A DNA stretch of 64,000 nt, taken from Chondrus crispus (Eukaryota; Rhodophyta; Florideophyceae; Gigartinales; Gigartinaceae). Shown here one piece after another: positions 20,391 through 29,293 of this stretch. The stretch is from NCBI RefSeq assembly GCF_000350225.1, contig NW_005178994.1, positions 105,658-169,657 of the forward strand. Reading direction: 5' to 3'. Position 1 is the stretch's first letter. Each line of letters starts with the position of its first letter. Position numbers and translations under genes: made by a program. Below the pieces are notes generated by a model. It ran no database searches, was not told where the DNA came from, and saw only the letters and a program-made list of their open reading frames with translations.

Positions 20391-20867
20391 ATGTTTCCTT
20401 CATCGGATCCCACTGTCGGACATACCGCCCGCGGTCGCCGCGGTGTGGGCTTCTCACACACGCCTTCTATTCCTAGCGATCTTCTTTCCATACCCCGACT
20501 TCCCCCGAACACCAACGTTCCTGAACCGGTCTTTCATCCCGATCTCCATCCTTCATCAGCCCCTTGTCGATACCCCTCACTAGCCGAGCTCCAAGGTAAA
20601 TCCATGCGCGACTATCCCTTACTGTACGCGGCCACTCCTTGGTTTTCCGCCATCGACGTGCGCGACGTCACTAGCATCGGGCGCGACTTTGCCGACGGTG
20701 CGGGGATGCTGCCGGGTCACCTTCCCCTTCAAGCCATTTCCTCCTCTTTTTCCTCGTCACATTTCCCTCCTCTTTTTTTGTTGGCGTACCATCACCGCTG
20801 TCGCGTTCCTCTTTCCCGATGGTGCCGATCTTCCCTCTTATTGATAATCCGTTTACTCCTCCCTTGA
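20391..20867 (+). CDS. Antisense reading frame of element E (aORF-E), truncated
   Basis: On the strand opposite to E pol, the frame reads away from the 3' LTR. The start at ATG 20391 (MFPSSDPT) is chosen because the same ATG is kept in aORF-C. About 115 codons (GRRGVGFSHTPSI, MRDYPLLYAATPWFSAID, DFADGAGMLPGHLPLQAIS) match aORF-C closely; after about 20740 the similarity stops and the rest of the open frame is low-complexity and probably meaningless. No known domain was recognised. Confidence 0.6.
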   Translation: MFPSSDPTVGHTARGRRGVGFSHTPSIPSDLLSIPRLPPNTNVPEPVFHPDLHPSSAPCRYPSLAELQGKSMRDYPLLYAATPWFSAIDVRDVTSIGRDFADGAGMLPGHLPLQAISSSFSSSHFPPLFLLAYHHRCRVPLSRWCRSSLLLIIRLLLP

Positions 20868-21216
20868 GTTGCCCCAAGGGGTCCAACAAATGACAGCGAT
20901 CAAGACACAAACTTGTCCCTCCATGCGCGTTCTTCTCCGCACACATGTCGCCCATTCGACCAATACGCAGAGGCTACGCAGGCTCTCACATATCTTCTCC
21001 CATCCTTTTGAGCTTGCTATAGCTATGTAGCGCCTCTAAAATAGAAAGCGTTGTGTGGAGCTTCTTCAGTCTCCCTCAAATACTCTCAACGAGACCGGGT
21101 ACGCGTTCGTCTACAGTATGACGCAGAATGTCGCGCCCCTGTGATTGAAACAATAGTGAGTAATAAATTTTCTCCTCGTTGTACTTGGTCTCCTGTCCAC
21201 GACACTTCATCATGGT
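20868..21216. other. Spacer of element E, left part, no gene seen
   Basis: This is unique-looking element E spacer between the decayed antisense frame and the insertion point of element D. I see no reading frame or repeat worth naming. Confidence 0.6.
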
Positions 21217-21910
21217 TGTAGTATAACCCCCCCTGGGGGCTTTTTAGTTAGATTGGATCAACAACAGGATCCCCTACTGTAGAGCTCGACGCTCTACAGT
21301 ACAACCACGCGTGTCCACGTGTACACCACGGGGACAACAGACACGCGCATACACGTGCACACGTGTACCAAGCGCGAACGAAGCGCGCACGTACCACGGG
21401 TAATACGTGTACTGTCAGCCTCGACATAGCTGACAGTATTACAGTGCAGGCCGACCTGCACTACAGTAGCCCACTACAGTACCTCGGTACTGTAGTGTTA
21501 TGATAGATTGTTTTGTATATTAAATATGGAGCGGACCGACGGCGGCGGAGGGGGACAAGCACGGACTTGTCACCCACCGACCGTCAAGGTCCGACTTCCC
21601 GCTTATTCTAAGGTAGCGTTCGCTAACTACCTTAGAGCGGCACCGAGCGCGGGTTGAGGACGCGCGCGGTACGCCCACGAGCCGGCTCCGCCTCCGCCCG
21701 TCGGTACTGGATCGTTACCCAGTACCGCGCCGGGGCGTCGAGACGTCGAACCGCTCGCGCGTACCGGCGTCCTCCCCGTTCCCGCTCTACCACGCTACCC
21801 GGGCCCGGTGCCGTTAGCTGGTGTCCAGCTTCACCCCCGTCTTCCCGATCGGACGGGGTCTCGGTCGAACTGTGCATACACCCCTATCGCTGGGGGTGTT
21901 TAATGCTACA
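21217..21910 (+). other. 5' LTR of element D with stem-loop series
   Basis: This 694-bp LTR starts TGTAGTATAACC and ends TTTAATGCTACA. Stem-loops: 21275-21301 (TACTGTAGAGC/GCTCTACAGTA), 21410-21438 (TACTGTCAGC/GCTGACAGTA), 21472-21497 (CACTACAGTACC/GGTACTGTAGTG), and two more near 21608-21636 and 21703-21725. TATATTAAATA at 21516-21526 is a TATA box candidate. Confidence 0.9.
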
Positions 21911-21911
21911 G

Positions 21912-21929
21912 TGGTCTCCCGACCTAGAA
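21912..21929 (+). promoter_or_regulatory. Primer-binding site of element D
   Basis: TGGTCTCCCGACCTAGAA starts one base after the LTR. It equals the element E site and differs from the element C site at one base, although D and C/E have unrelated LTRs. Confidence 0.7.
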
Positions 21930-21990
21930 GACCCTGGAGTCCGATCTCCGAGAAGACTTCCGCTTCCCTCAGCGAACCGATCGCGTCGAG

Positions 21991-22737
21991 ATGAGCCAGG
22001 AGCTCGAGCCCTCGATCCGCTCAGAAGCGGCGGATCTGAGTCCGGCCGCTGTGCAGTCCCCATCCGCCCCGTCGGGCGACGGCGACGCAGGTCCTCGTGA
22101 CCGCGAACCGTCGCTCGGATCCTCCGAGGAAAGAGCGGCGGCGACGTTCGAACGCATAGCCGAATACATCGAGGAAGTCCGTACTTCCCTTCGGATCGAT
22201 GTATCGGACCATGTATACACTCGATGTATGGCCGAACTCCGCTCCCTGCGTGAAGGGAGGTTCGATAGAGTGACGCAGTCCTTAGAGAATCTCCGAGCAC
22301 TGATCGACGAGTTACACTCGCGGATAGTGCTTGTCGAAGACTCCCGTTTCGCCTCGCCCGGACCGTCCGGGCAAGGTCGCCCTGAGAGGCCGACCTCGGT
22401 GAGACGACCCCGGGACCGAACCTCTCCGTCCGCAGAGCAATTGGGTGCGTTCGTGCACCTCTCCGCTGAACTCGACGCCACTCGTCGGCGTGCTAGTGAC
22501 ATGGAACGTACCATGGCCGAAAGGCTACCCGGTGCCCCCTCGAGAGGGCCCGGTGGTACCGTACCTCCGAGCGCCGCCGCCCCCGAAGGTTGGCGTCCGA
22601 CTGGTGCCGCTACCGGTCGGACTGCAGAAGGAAGCCGTCCTCCGATAGACGCGAACTTCGCGTCTGAGACCCAAGCCTTGCCGCCTATCGCCGGAAGTAG
22701 GCGGCAAGTGGACCGCGTATCGTACGCGGACGAATAG
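21991..22737 (+). CDS. Element D gag, N-terminal protein (fossil)
   Basis: This 248-residue frame starts at ATG 21991. Residues about 40-115 look helical or coiled-coil (ERIAEYIEEVRTSL, MAELRSLREGRFDRVTQSLENLRALIDELHSRI); the rest is Pro/Arg-rich. Position directly after the primer site and before the capsid points to the matrix-like part of gag. No database family was recognised from sequence alone. Confidence 0.7.
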   Translation: MSQELEPSIRSEAADLSPAAVQSPSAPSGDGDAGPRDREPSLGSSEERAAATFERIAEYIEEVRTSLRIDVSDHVYTRCMAELRSLREGRFDRVTQSLENLRALIDELHSRIVLVEDSRFASPGPSGQGRPERPTSVRRPRDRTSPSAEQLGAFVHLSAELDATRRRASDMERTMAERLPGAPSRGPGGTVPPSAAAPEGWRPTGAATGRTAEGSRPPIDANFASETQALPPIAGSRRQVDRVSYADE

Positions 22738-22773
22738 GACCGTGGAGGAGCCGCCCGCGGATCCGTAGAACCG

Positions 22774-24561
22774 ATGTTCTCCGTCGATCCCCGCTGGGGC
22801 GGCTATCCGCCGGCGAGTTACGCCGAGCATCCAGGTCCGGTAGTCGTCCGTACGCTACCAGTTACCTCCTTCGGCACGCTGGGTCCCGCTGAACCCGGGC
22901 TCGAGCCGGTACATACGATGATCCAAGAGTTCAGCGCCGTTGCTGACTATCGTATGTACCGCTTCGATAACACCTCGAGGCTCGTTACCTCGGGTGACGC
23001 GGGACGGATCGCGAAGTACGTCCAACGCTGTCGTGGGATCCGTCCCACGATGCGCAGCTTCGACGGTACCGACCCGATCCAGCTGCTGCCGTTCTTGAAG
23101 GATATCCGAATCACCTTCAACTCGCAACACCTGACCGAAGGTGTTGCGGTACGAGTCCTCGCGCACTTCCTCGAGCGCGACGCGGAGCGCCTGTATACGA
23201 GTTATACGATGCGTGGCCTCCGCGCCGGCCAGCTCCACGACGACGTGAGCTGGCCGGGGCTCGTGAATCAATTCTTAAAACGCTACCTCACGGACGACGT
23301 GTTAGGTGAAGCGTACGACGCTGTCGCTACGGCGCGACAGCAATCGCATGAGACGGAAAGCACGTTTGCTGACCGACTCGAGACTGCCGCGTTCCGATGC
23401 ACGGCAGTCTTCTCCGAACAGTCCCTCGCGCACTATTTCGTGCGGGGACTGGCACCGGCAACCCGTGCCGCAGTATCCGAAACTGTGCAAAGGCTGCCAG
23501 GCAGTCAGAAGACCGATCTTCCGACCATCCGCCGTATCGCCACGGCGGAAGATACAACGTACCGCGCCCGGCGCGGTTTACCTCTACCGGATTCGAAACT
23601 GGCAGGGAGGGCTGGCAGGACTACGAAGTCCGCCGCGACAAGTTCGCCCGCCTCGACCCTCCATATCGGGGAGGATGAGTGGCAGGCCGACCCTATCCTC
23701 ATTACGCAAGGACCAGGGCCCGTGTGGGCAAGAACCCCCTCACCGATGTCGACAGGAACGACATCGAGTTACGCGACCGCATTCGCGGCCACTCCGAGAG
23801 TGGCAAGGGGCACGGACCCCCGCGTCGCCGAGCTCGATATCTCGAGTCGAGATAGGGGAAGCCCCTCGCCTCGCGTGCCCCTCCTCACCGATGAGGAGGC
23901 GCGGCACGCGGCGACCTTCGCCTCAACGGACGGCAGCGCGTACGTGTGCTGGCTATGCCGTACGTACGGGCATGCCATGTACGCGTGCGCGTTCCTGTCG
24001 CCGGAACAACGAATGTTCACGGCGTACAGGAACTACCGCTACCAGATGGAGACGCGCCCCGGTGCGCGTAATCTCCTCCGGCAAGCGGTGGGCGAGGGCC
24101 GTCCCCCGCGTCAAGGTTTCCCGAACCGAACGGGTGGGGGCGCACGCTTCGCCCCCCGTGGAGGCGGGTACCGTCGTAACGAAGTCGATCGCCGGGATCG
24201 ACCCGCCTATCGCCAGGCGGACACAAGGTACCCGCGCCAAGGGAAGATAGGGGACCGAGACCGTTCTCGGTTACCCCAGCAGGTACAAAATGCGATAATG
24301 TACCTGCAAGACTGGGTAGAGGATCCGTACCCTCTACCCACGGAGGGTCACGAAGGAGAGCCGACTCGCTTCGTCCCCCATATCCTGCGACGACCGGACG
24401 CCGCAGGTCAAGGCCCGGGAGTACCCGAGTACTTCGCCAAGGCCGCCGAGCCGCAGTGGGGGAATCGTCCCGACCCACGCGGCCGGCTACCGGAAGAAGA
24501 CCTGGCCGTCGATAGCCAGGAGGTTAGCTCCGATAGCACGGGTAGTTCGAAAAAAGGGTAA
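22774..24561 (+). CDS. Element D gag: capsid and zinc knuckle (fossil)
   Basis: This 595-residue frame from ATG 22774 has a Retrotrans_gag-type capsid at about residues 90-270 (TDPIQLLPFLKDIRI; VRVLAHFLERDAERLYTSY; ESTFADRLETAAFRC; LAHYFVRGLAPATRAAV). A CCHC knuckle (VCWLCRTYGHAMYAC) lies near residue 395, followed by an Arg/Gly-rich basic tail likely to bind RNA. The frame ends just before the pol frame at 24576. Confidence 0.85.
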   Translation: MFSVDPRWGGYPPASYAEHPGPVVVRTLPVTSFGTLGPAEPGLEPVHTMIQEFSAVADYRMYRFDNTSRLVTSGDAGRIAKYVQRCRGIRPTMRSFDGTDPIQLLPFLKDIRITFNSQHLTEGVAVRVLAHFLERDAERLYTSYTMRGLRAGQLHDDVSWPGLVNQFLKRYLTDDVLGEAYDAVATARQQSHETESTFADRLETAAFRCTAVFSEQSLAHYFVRGLAPATRAAVSETVQRLPGSQKTDLPTIRRIATAEDTTYRARRGLPLPDSKLAGRAGRTTKSAATSSPASTLHIGEDEWQADPILITQGPGPVWARTPSPMSTGTTSSYATAFAATPRVARGTDPRVAELDISSRDRGSPSPRVPLLTDEEARHAATFASTDGSAYVCWLCRTYGHAMYACAFLSPEQRMFTAYRNYRYQMETRPGARNLLRQAVGEGRPPRQGFPNRTGGGARFAPRGGGYRRNEVDRRDRPAYRQADTRYPRQGKIGDRDRSRLPQQVQNAIMYLQDWVEDPYPLPTEGHEGEPTRFVPHILRRPDAAGQGPGVPEYFAKAAEPQWGNRPDPRGRLPEEDLAVDSQEVSSDSTGSSKKG

Positions 24562-24575
24562 AGACGGTTACGTAC

Positions 24576-26444
24576 ATGCGGTCGCGTGAGCCGTCTTTTC
24601 CCCACGAACTAGACCCGACCCCGCGTGCTCGCCGAGGACACGGGAGGTTTTGTCCGATAATACATCCCCCGCTACCGGAGGCGAGCACGGGAGCTCCTGT
24701 AATGCCGATACAGGAGGGAGCGCACGTCGAGGCCTCCGAAGGCCCGACGTTAGGAGGACAAGACACCGGGACAGCCGACGTCCCGGGGAGGCGTAACAAT
24801 GGCGACGGGGGCAACGACGACCGAAAAGATTCGGTCGACCCCCTGACTCCCGCGAGCCCAAGGTCGCCGGAGAAGGGTTCGTGTCGTACGGACTCGAATA
24901 ATCCGGGGGGCGTCACTGATTCGCGGACGCCCCAAGAAAGGGGGAGAAGGAAACGCAAGCGGGGCCAGCACAGAAATCGAAGGCCCCGGCGGAACGACCT
25001 CACCGATAAGGCCGCCCCGAAGGTTGTCGACGGCGTCATTTGCCTTATGACTTCGAAGATTTACAACGTCCTCGGCTCGATAGCAACAGAGGGAAATGCA
25101 TTTAAACCCCGCACGATCGCCGTTGATACGTGCTCGGGGTATAATCTGGTGAGGAAGGCCGACCTTCCCCCCGATTGGACGCGTTACGTCGTGCACGACG
25201 CACCTCTGCCACGATTGGCAGGCGCGAATAGCAACCCCCTCAAGCTTTCGGTCGTCGTCCGCCTGGCTGTGCGGTTGAGGAACACGGTGTTCCGAATTCC
25301 GTTCGTAGTCGCAGACCAGCTCGCCGTGCCGGTCCTCCTCGGCACGGCCTTCATCGATACGCACGTGCGATGTATCGACATCGAGGCTCAACGGATGGAG
25401 CTGCGCCAAGGCGGCTCTGTTGCCATCGTCGACGGAAAAGGGGAGCCGACTCCCCGTACCAGGCGTAGCGGACGCCAGACGAGACGGCCCGATGTACGAG
25501 AGGAGGCCCCGCAGGCGATCCGAATCGCCCGCTGGGTTACCATCCCCGCAAGGTCGCAAGCCCGAGTGTGCGTCACCACTGCGGGGAGGGGCCTCATATT
25601 CATGGAGCCGAAGCCGTCACTTCAACACCGACATGGAGTGAGGCTGACGAACGGTGTCGTCGAGGTACTGCCGAATCAGACCTTCGACGTCCTCGTCGCG
25701 AACTTTTCGCAACGGGAAAGGCGGCTTCCGAAGCACACCGTCGTAGGGTATGCGACGCGCAACCCCCTCGCGATCCTGACGCCCGAACGTCGCGTCGCCG
25801 AGGGGGTCGCACACGCGCTACACCTGACCGACTTGACCGATCAAGTCGGGAAGACAAGAGCTGGACGACCAAGCTCCGATGAGCTAGAGAGCGTTAGGAG
25901 GGAACAGGTGGGTACGGACGATCGGCCACCTAGAGACCAACCGACGGCGGGAGGCACCGTAAACATCCACAAAAAGGATCCCAAAAATCCACCGATGGAT
26001 TGGGAAAAAGAGGTGGACTTGTCATACATCGACGATGACAAGCTCCGTGGCCACGTACTCGAGATGCTCCGTAAGCATTCGAGTCTGTGGAGCGGTGCGC
26101 TCGGAACGATCCGAGTCACGGAACACCGCATCCCTCTCGAACCGGGAACGAAACCGATTCGTTCGATGCCCTATCGTAAGGGGCCCGCCATGCGCGAGAT
26201 GGTTGCCAAGGAGGTCAACCAAATGCTGAACGCAGGGGTTATCGAACCCGCGAGCACCGAGTGGGCGTCCCCAGTGGTGCTCATCCCGAAGAAAGACGGC
26301 TCTCTTCGGTTCTGCGTGGACTACCGGCGTCTCAGCGCGAAGACGGCAGCGGATTTGTATCCGCTGCCCCGGATGGACGACTGCATCGACTCGTTAGGAG
26401 ATGCAGCCGTCTTTACGACGTTGGACTGCAATTTCGGTTATTAG
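24576..26444 (+). CDS. Element D pol: protease region and RT fingers (fossil)
   Basis: From ATG 24576: a disordered N-terminus, then a retropepsin-like region at about residues 150-285 (RTIAVDTCSGYNLVRKADLP, VPVLLGTAFIDTHVRC), the conserved post-protease stretch (VANFSQRERRLPKHTVVGYA), a linker, and RT fingers from about residue 520 (VVLIPKKDGSLRFCVDYRRL). RT continues in the next frame at 26496. Confidence 0.87.
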   Translation: MRSREPSFPHELDPTPRARRGHGRFCPIIHPPLPEASTGAPVMPIQEGAHVEASEGPTLGGQDTGTADVPGRRNNGDGGNDDRKDSVDPLTPASPRSPEKGSCRTDSNNPGGVTDSRTPQERGRRKRKRGQHRNRRPRRNDLTDKAAPKVVDGVICLMTSKIYNVLGSIATEGNAFKPRTIAVDTCSGYNLVRKADLPPDWTRYVVHDAPLPRLAGANSNPLKLSVVVRLAVRLRNTVFRIPFVVADQLAVPVLLGTAFIDTHVRCIDIEAQRMELRQGGSVAIVDGKGEPTPRTRRSGRQTRRPDVREEAPQAIRIARWVTIPARSQARVCVTTAGRGLIFMEPKPSLQHRHGVRLTNGVVEVLPNQTFDVLVANFSQRERRLPKHTVVGYATRNPLAILTPERRVAEGVAHALHLTDLTDQVGKTRAGRPSSDELESVRREQVGTDDRPPRDQPTAGGTVNIHKKDPKNPPMDWEKEVDLSYIDDDKLRGHVLEMLRKHSSLWSGALGTIRVTEHRIPLEPGTKPIRSMPYRKGPAMREMVAKEVNQMLNAGVIEPASTEWASPVVLIPKKDGSLRFCVDYRRLSAKTAADLYPLPRMDDCIDSLGDAAVFTTLDCNFGY

Positions 26445-26495
26445 CAGATCCCCGTCGCTCCGGAGGACCGGGATAAGACCACGTCTACGACGCAC

Positions 26496-28151
26496 ATGGG
26501 CACGTTTCGCCACCTGCGCATGCCGTTCGGACTAAAAGGGGCACCGGCCACCTTCCAACGTGCATTGGATATTATCCTTTCCGGAGTCCGCTGGCAAATA
26601 TGCCTCGTCTATCTCGATGACGTCATAGTGTTCTCGCGTACGGACGCGGAACACGCGAAGCATCTCGACACTGTCTTGAGCTTGTTAGGGAGTGCCGGCA
26701 TCTCCCTCAAGCTCAAGAAGTGTAGCTTCTTTCAACGGAAGGTACACTACCTGGGGCACGACATCTCCACAGGTAGGTTGAGCGTGGCCGATACGCCGGC
26801 CGACGCCTTCCGGACGTTCACGTTCCCGAGGACGCTGACGCAGGTGCGCTCGTTCCTCGGGGCGTGTAACGTATATCGCCGCTTCGTTAAGCGCTTCTCG
26901 AAAATAGCCCGCCCGTTGACGGATATGACGCGCAGGGATTCCGATCCTGACTTCTATAATCCTACCGAGGATCAACTCCAGGCGTTGGAGAACCTTAAGG
27001 AGTGCATGATCGCTCCGCCGATCCTCGCGTTGCCTCGGCATGGACGACCGTACATGATCGACACCGACGCGAGCGCCTACCAACTAGGCTGCACACTGCT
27101 CCAAGAGCACGACCAGCCAAACGATTGGCGCCCCGTTGGGTATTGGTCTTACTCGCTGAACGACAGCGAACGAAACTACAGCGCTACCGAGGGCGAATGC
27201 TTCGCCGTAGTGTGGGCCGTCCGCACACTACGGCCGTACGTTGAAGGCACGAAGTTCACAGTCCGAACGGATCACGACGCCTTGAGGTGGCTCATGTCCC
27301 TCACCGAGAGTTCCCGAAGACTCACCCGGTGGCGGCTACGTCTGGCTGAATACGACTTCACCATTCAGTACCGCCCCGAGCGCGTGCACCAGGTACCGGA
27401 CGCCCTGTCACGCCTCGTGTCGCCGAGAGTCGTCGACGACCCTCGCCCCAGCGTCGAGGTGGATGACGACATTCCCACCTTCGACGCAGGCACGACCGTT
27501 CGAGACGTATCGAACGAGCTCGCGGGCCACGTTTGCATCGCGAGCTGCGACCACGAGGTCGAGCACATCTTCGCGACGACACGGAACCAAGCCAGCTCAC
27601 GAAGAAGGTCGCGCGCCCGAGCGCGCGACGAGCCGAGGGGCGACGACGAAGCCCCCGCTCTCCAAGGACCCAATTCGTTCTGGGAGGAGAATGACGAGTT
27701 CGACGCCACCGACATCGAGCGCACCGCAGACCACGAGGCTGGCGCGCCCGACTCTTCGGTCGCCCCACCGCAGGACGACCTTCCGGCTCCTCTTACGATA
27801 GAGGAGATTGCCGAAGAGCAACGCGTGGATGACTTCTGCCAAACCGTTTTGGCACGACAGTCAGAGTCCCGGGACTCCGCGTTCTTCGAGGACCACCAGG
27901 GGGTGCTCAAACGGAGACACCCCTTCGACCCTGCTATCGTGCAGGTGGTGGTACCTCGGACGCTCCGCGCTAGGCTCCTTCGCCTGTGCCACAACCCGGT
28001 CATCGCAGGGCACCCGGGCCAGAACCGTATGTACTACGCGCTCCGTCGCGAGTACTACTGGCCCCATCTGGCCGCAGATGTTGCCGCCACGGTGCGAGGT
28101 TGTCGAGCCTGCACGATGAACCGGGTCAAGCTGAGGAAACATCTCAACTGA
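26496..28151 (+). CDS. Element D pol: RT palm, RNase H, integrase zinc domain (fossil)
   Basis: The catalytic YLDDVIVFS box lies near residue 33. RNase H shows YMIDTDASAYQLGCTLLQE, TEGECFAVVWAVRTL and VRTDHDALRWLMSL. After an acidic linker (about residues 340-450) the integrase HHCC domain appears (HNPVIAGHPGQNRMYYALRR; CRACTMNRVK). Confidence 0.88.
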   Translation: MGTFRHLRMPFGLKGAPATFQRALDIILSGVRWQICLVYLDDVIVFSRTDAEHAKHLDTVLSLLGSAGISLKLKKCSFFQRKVHYLGHDISTGRLSVADTPADAFRTFTFPRTLTQVRSFLGACNVYRRFVKRFSKIARPLTDMTRRDSDPDFYNPTEDQLQALENLKECMIAPPILALPRHGRPYMIDTDASAYQLGCTLLQEHDQPNDWRPVGYWSYSLNDSERNYSATEGECFAVVWAVRTLRPYVEGTKFTVRTDHDALRWLMSLTESSRRLTRWRLRLAEYDFTIQYRPERVHQVPDALSRLVSPRVVDDPRPSVEVDDDIPTFDAGTTVRDVSNELAGHVCIASCDHEVEHIFATTRNQASSRRRSRARARDEPRGDDEAPALQGPNSFWEENDEFDATDIERTADHEAGAPDSSVAPPQDDLPAPLTIEEIAEEQRVDDFCQTVLARQSESRDSAFFEDHQGVLKRRHPFDPAIVQVVVPRTLRARLLRLCHNPVIAGHPGQNRMYYALRREYYWPHLAADVAATVRGCRACTMNRVKLRKHLN

Positions 28152-29283
28152 TTGAGATTGTTTCCAGCTACGAGGCCGCTCGAGAGTCTGGCCATCGACA
28201 TCTTGGGGCCGCTCCCCAAGACGAAGTCAGGAAAACGGTTCCTGCTCGTGATCACGGACCGCTTTAGCAAGCTGACGCAAGTCTTTGCGCTTCGCACGAT
28301 AACCGCATACACCGTCGCAGTTGCGTTCTGCGAATCGTGGGTGTTTAAGTACGGCGTCCCGCGCACGTTGCTGTCGGATAACGGACCGCAGTTTAATGCC
28401 AAGTTTTTCCACAGCACGTGCCGCGTCCTGGGGATAACTAATATGTACACATCGGCGTACCATTCCCAGACGAACGGGCAAGTCGAGCGATACAACCGAA
28501 CGATCGCTGCGATGGTACGCAACTACGTAGGCGAGCATCAAGATGACTGGGACATGTACGTGGGGCCGCTTACGTATGCGTATAACTCCCACGTACACCG
28601 CACCACCAACACGACGCCGTTCGAGCTCGTGCTCAGCAGACCACCGCCGGAGTTCTCGCTTCGACGAGCCGACGGTGACGTTCCCCCTGCCGACAGGGGG
28701 AACCAACGTGCCGAATTCCTCAAGACCTTGGATTCGACAATCCAGAGGGCCTAAGGGAGCCTGCGACGGACGCAGGCTCGCTACAAGCGCGACTTCGATA
28801 AGCGCATACGACGGATCAATTCGCGACTCCATCCGGGAGAGTACGTATACCTCAACCCCACCGACGGGGGGAAGACCTCGAACAAGCTCGCGTCCCCCGC
28901 AGTCGGACCCTACCGCGTCCTCGCGAACGACCACCGAACCATCACGATCGATCGTGATGGGGTCACTGAGCGGGTCTCCGCAGATCGTTGCGTATACGCG
29001 CCACCGCCGACGGACGCTCTACGGGCGAGCACAACAACCCCAGCTGACCTCGCCGACAAGGTCAGAGAGGGGACACAGTACGCTGTCGAGCGACTACTGA
29101 AGCACTGGGATATGGAAGACGGAACTATCGAGTTCCTCATCAAGTGGGCGGATTTCGACACGCCCACCTGGACTGCGCGGACTCACGTCCCGGAGGAGTT
29201 GGTGTCTCGTTACGCCCAACGCCTCCGGAGACACACCGGCATGGACCTCAACTCAAACGTGAACGCGGACGTTCACGCTTGAG
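28152..29283 (+). CDS. Element D integrase core and chromodomain (fossil)
   Basis: The integrase core shows LAIDILGPLPKTKSGK, LLSDNGPQFNAKFF and NGQVERYNRTIAAM, giving the D,D,E triad. The first open segment ends near 28754; further coding sequence to 29283 ends in a chromodomain-like part (EFLIKWADFDTPTWTAR, EELVSRYAQRLRR). A near-copy of the polypurine-type sequence lies right at the end of this gene. Confidence 0.83.
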
Positions 29284-29293
29284 GAGGGGGCCC
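29259..29293 (+). repeat. Direct repeat flanking the element D spacer (copy 1; copy 2 at 31312-31346)
   Basis: GTGAACGCGGACGTTCAC followed by (G/A)CTTG and a G-rich run and GGCC occurs at the end of pol and again immediately before the 3' LTR. Copy 2 is in the polypurine-tract position. The 18-mer is itself an inverted repeat (GTGAAC/GTTCAC). Confidence 0.85.
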
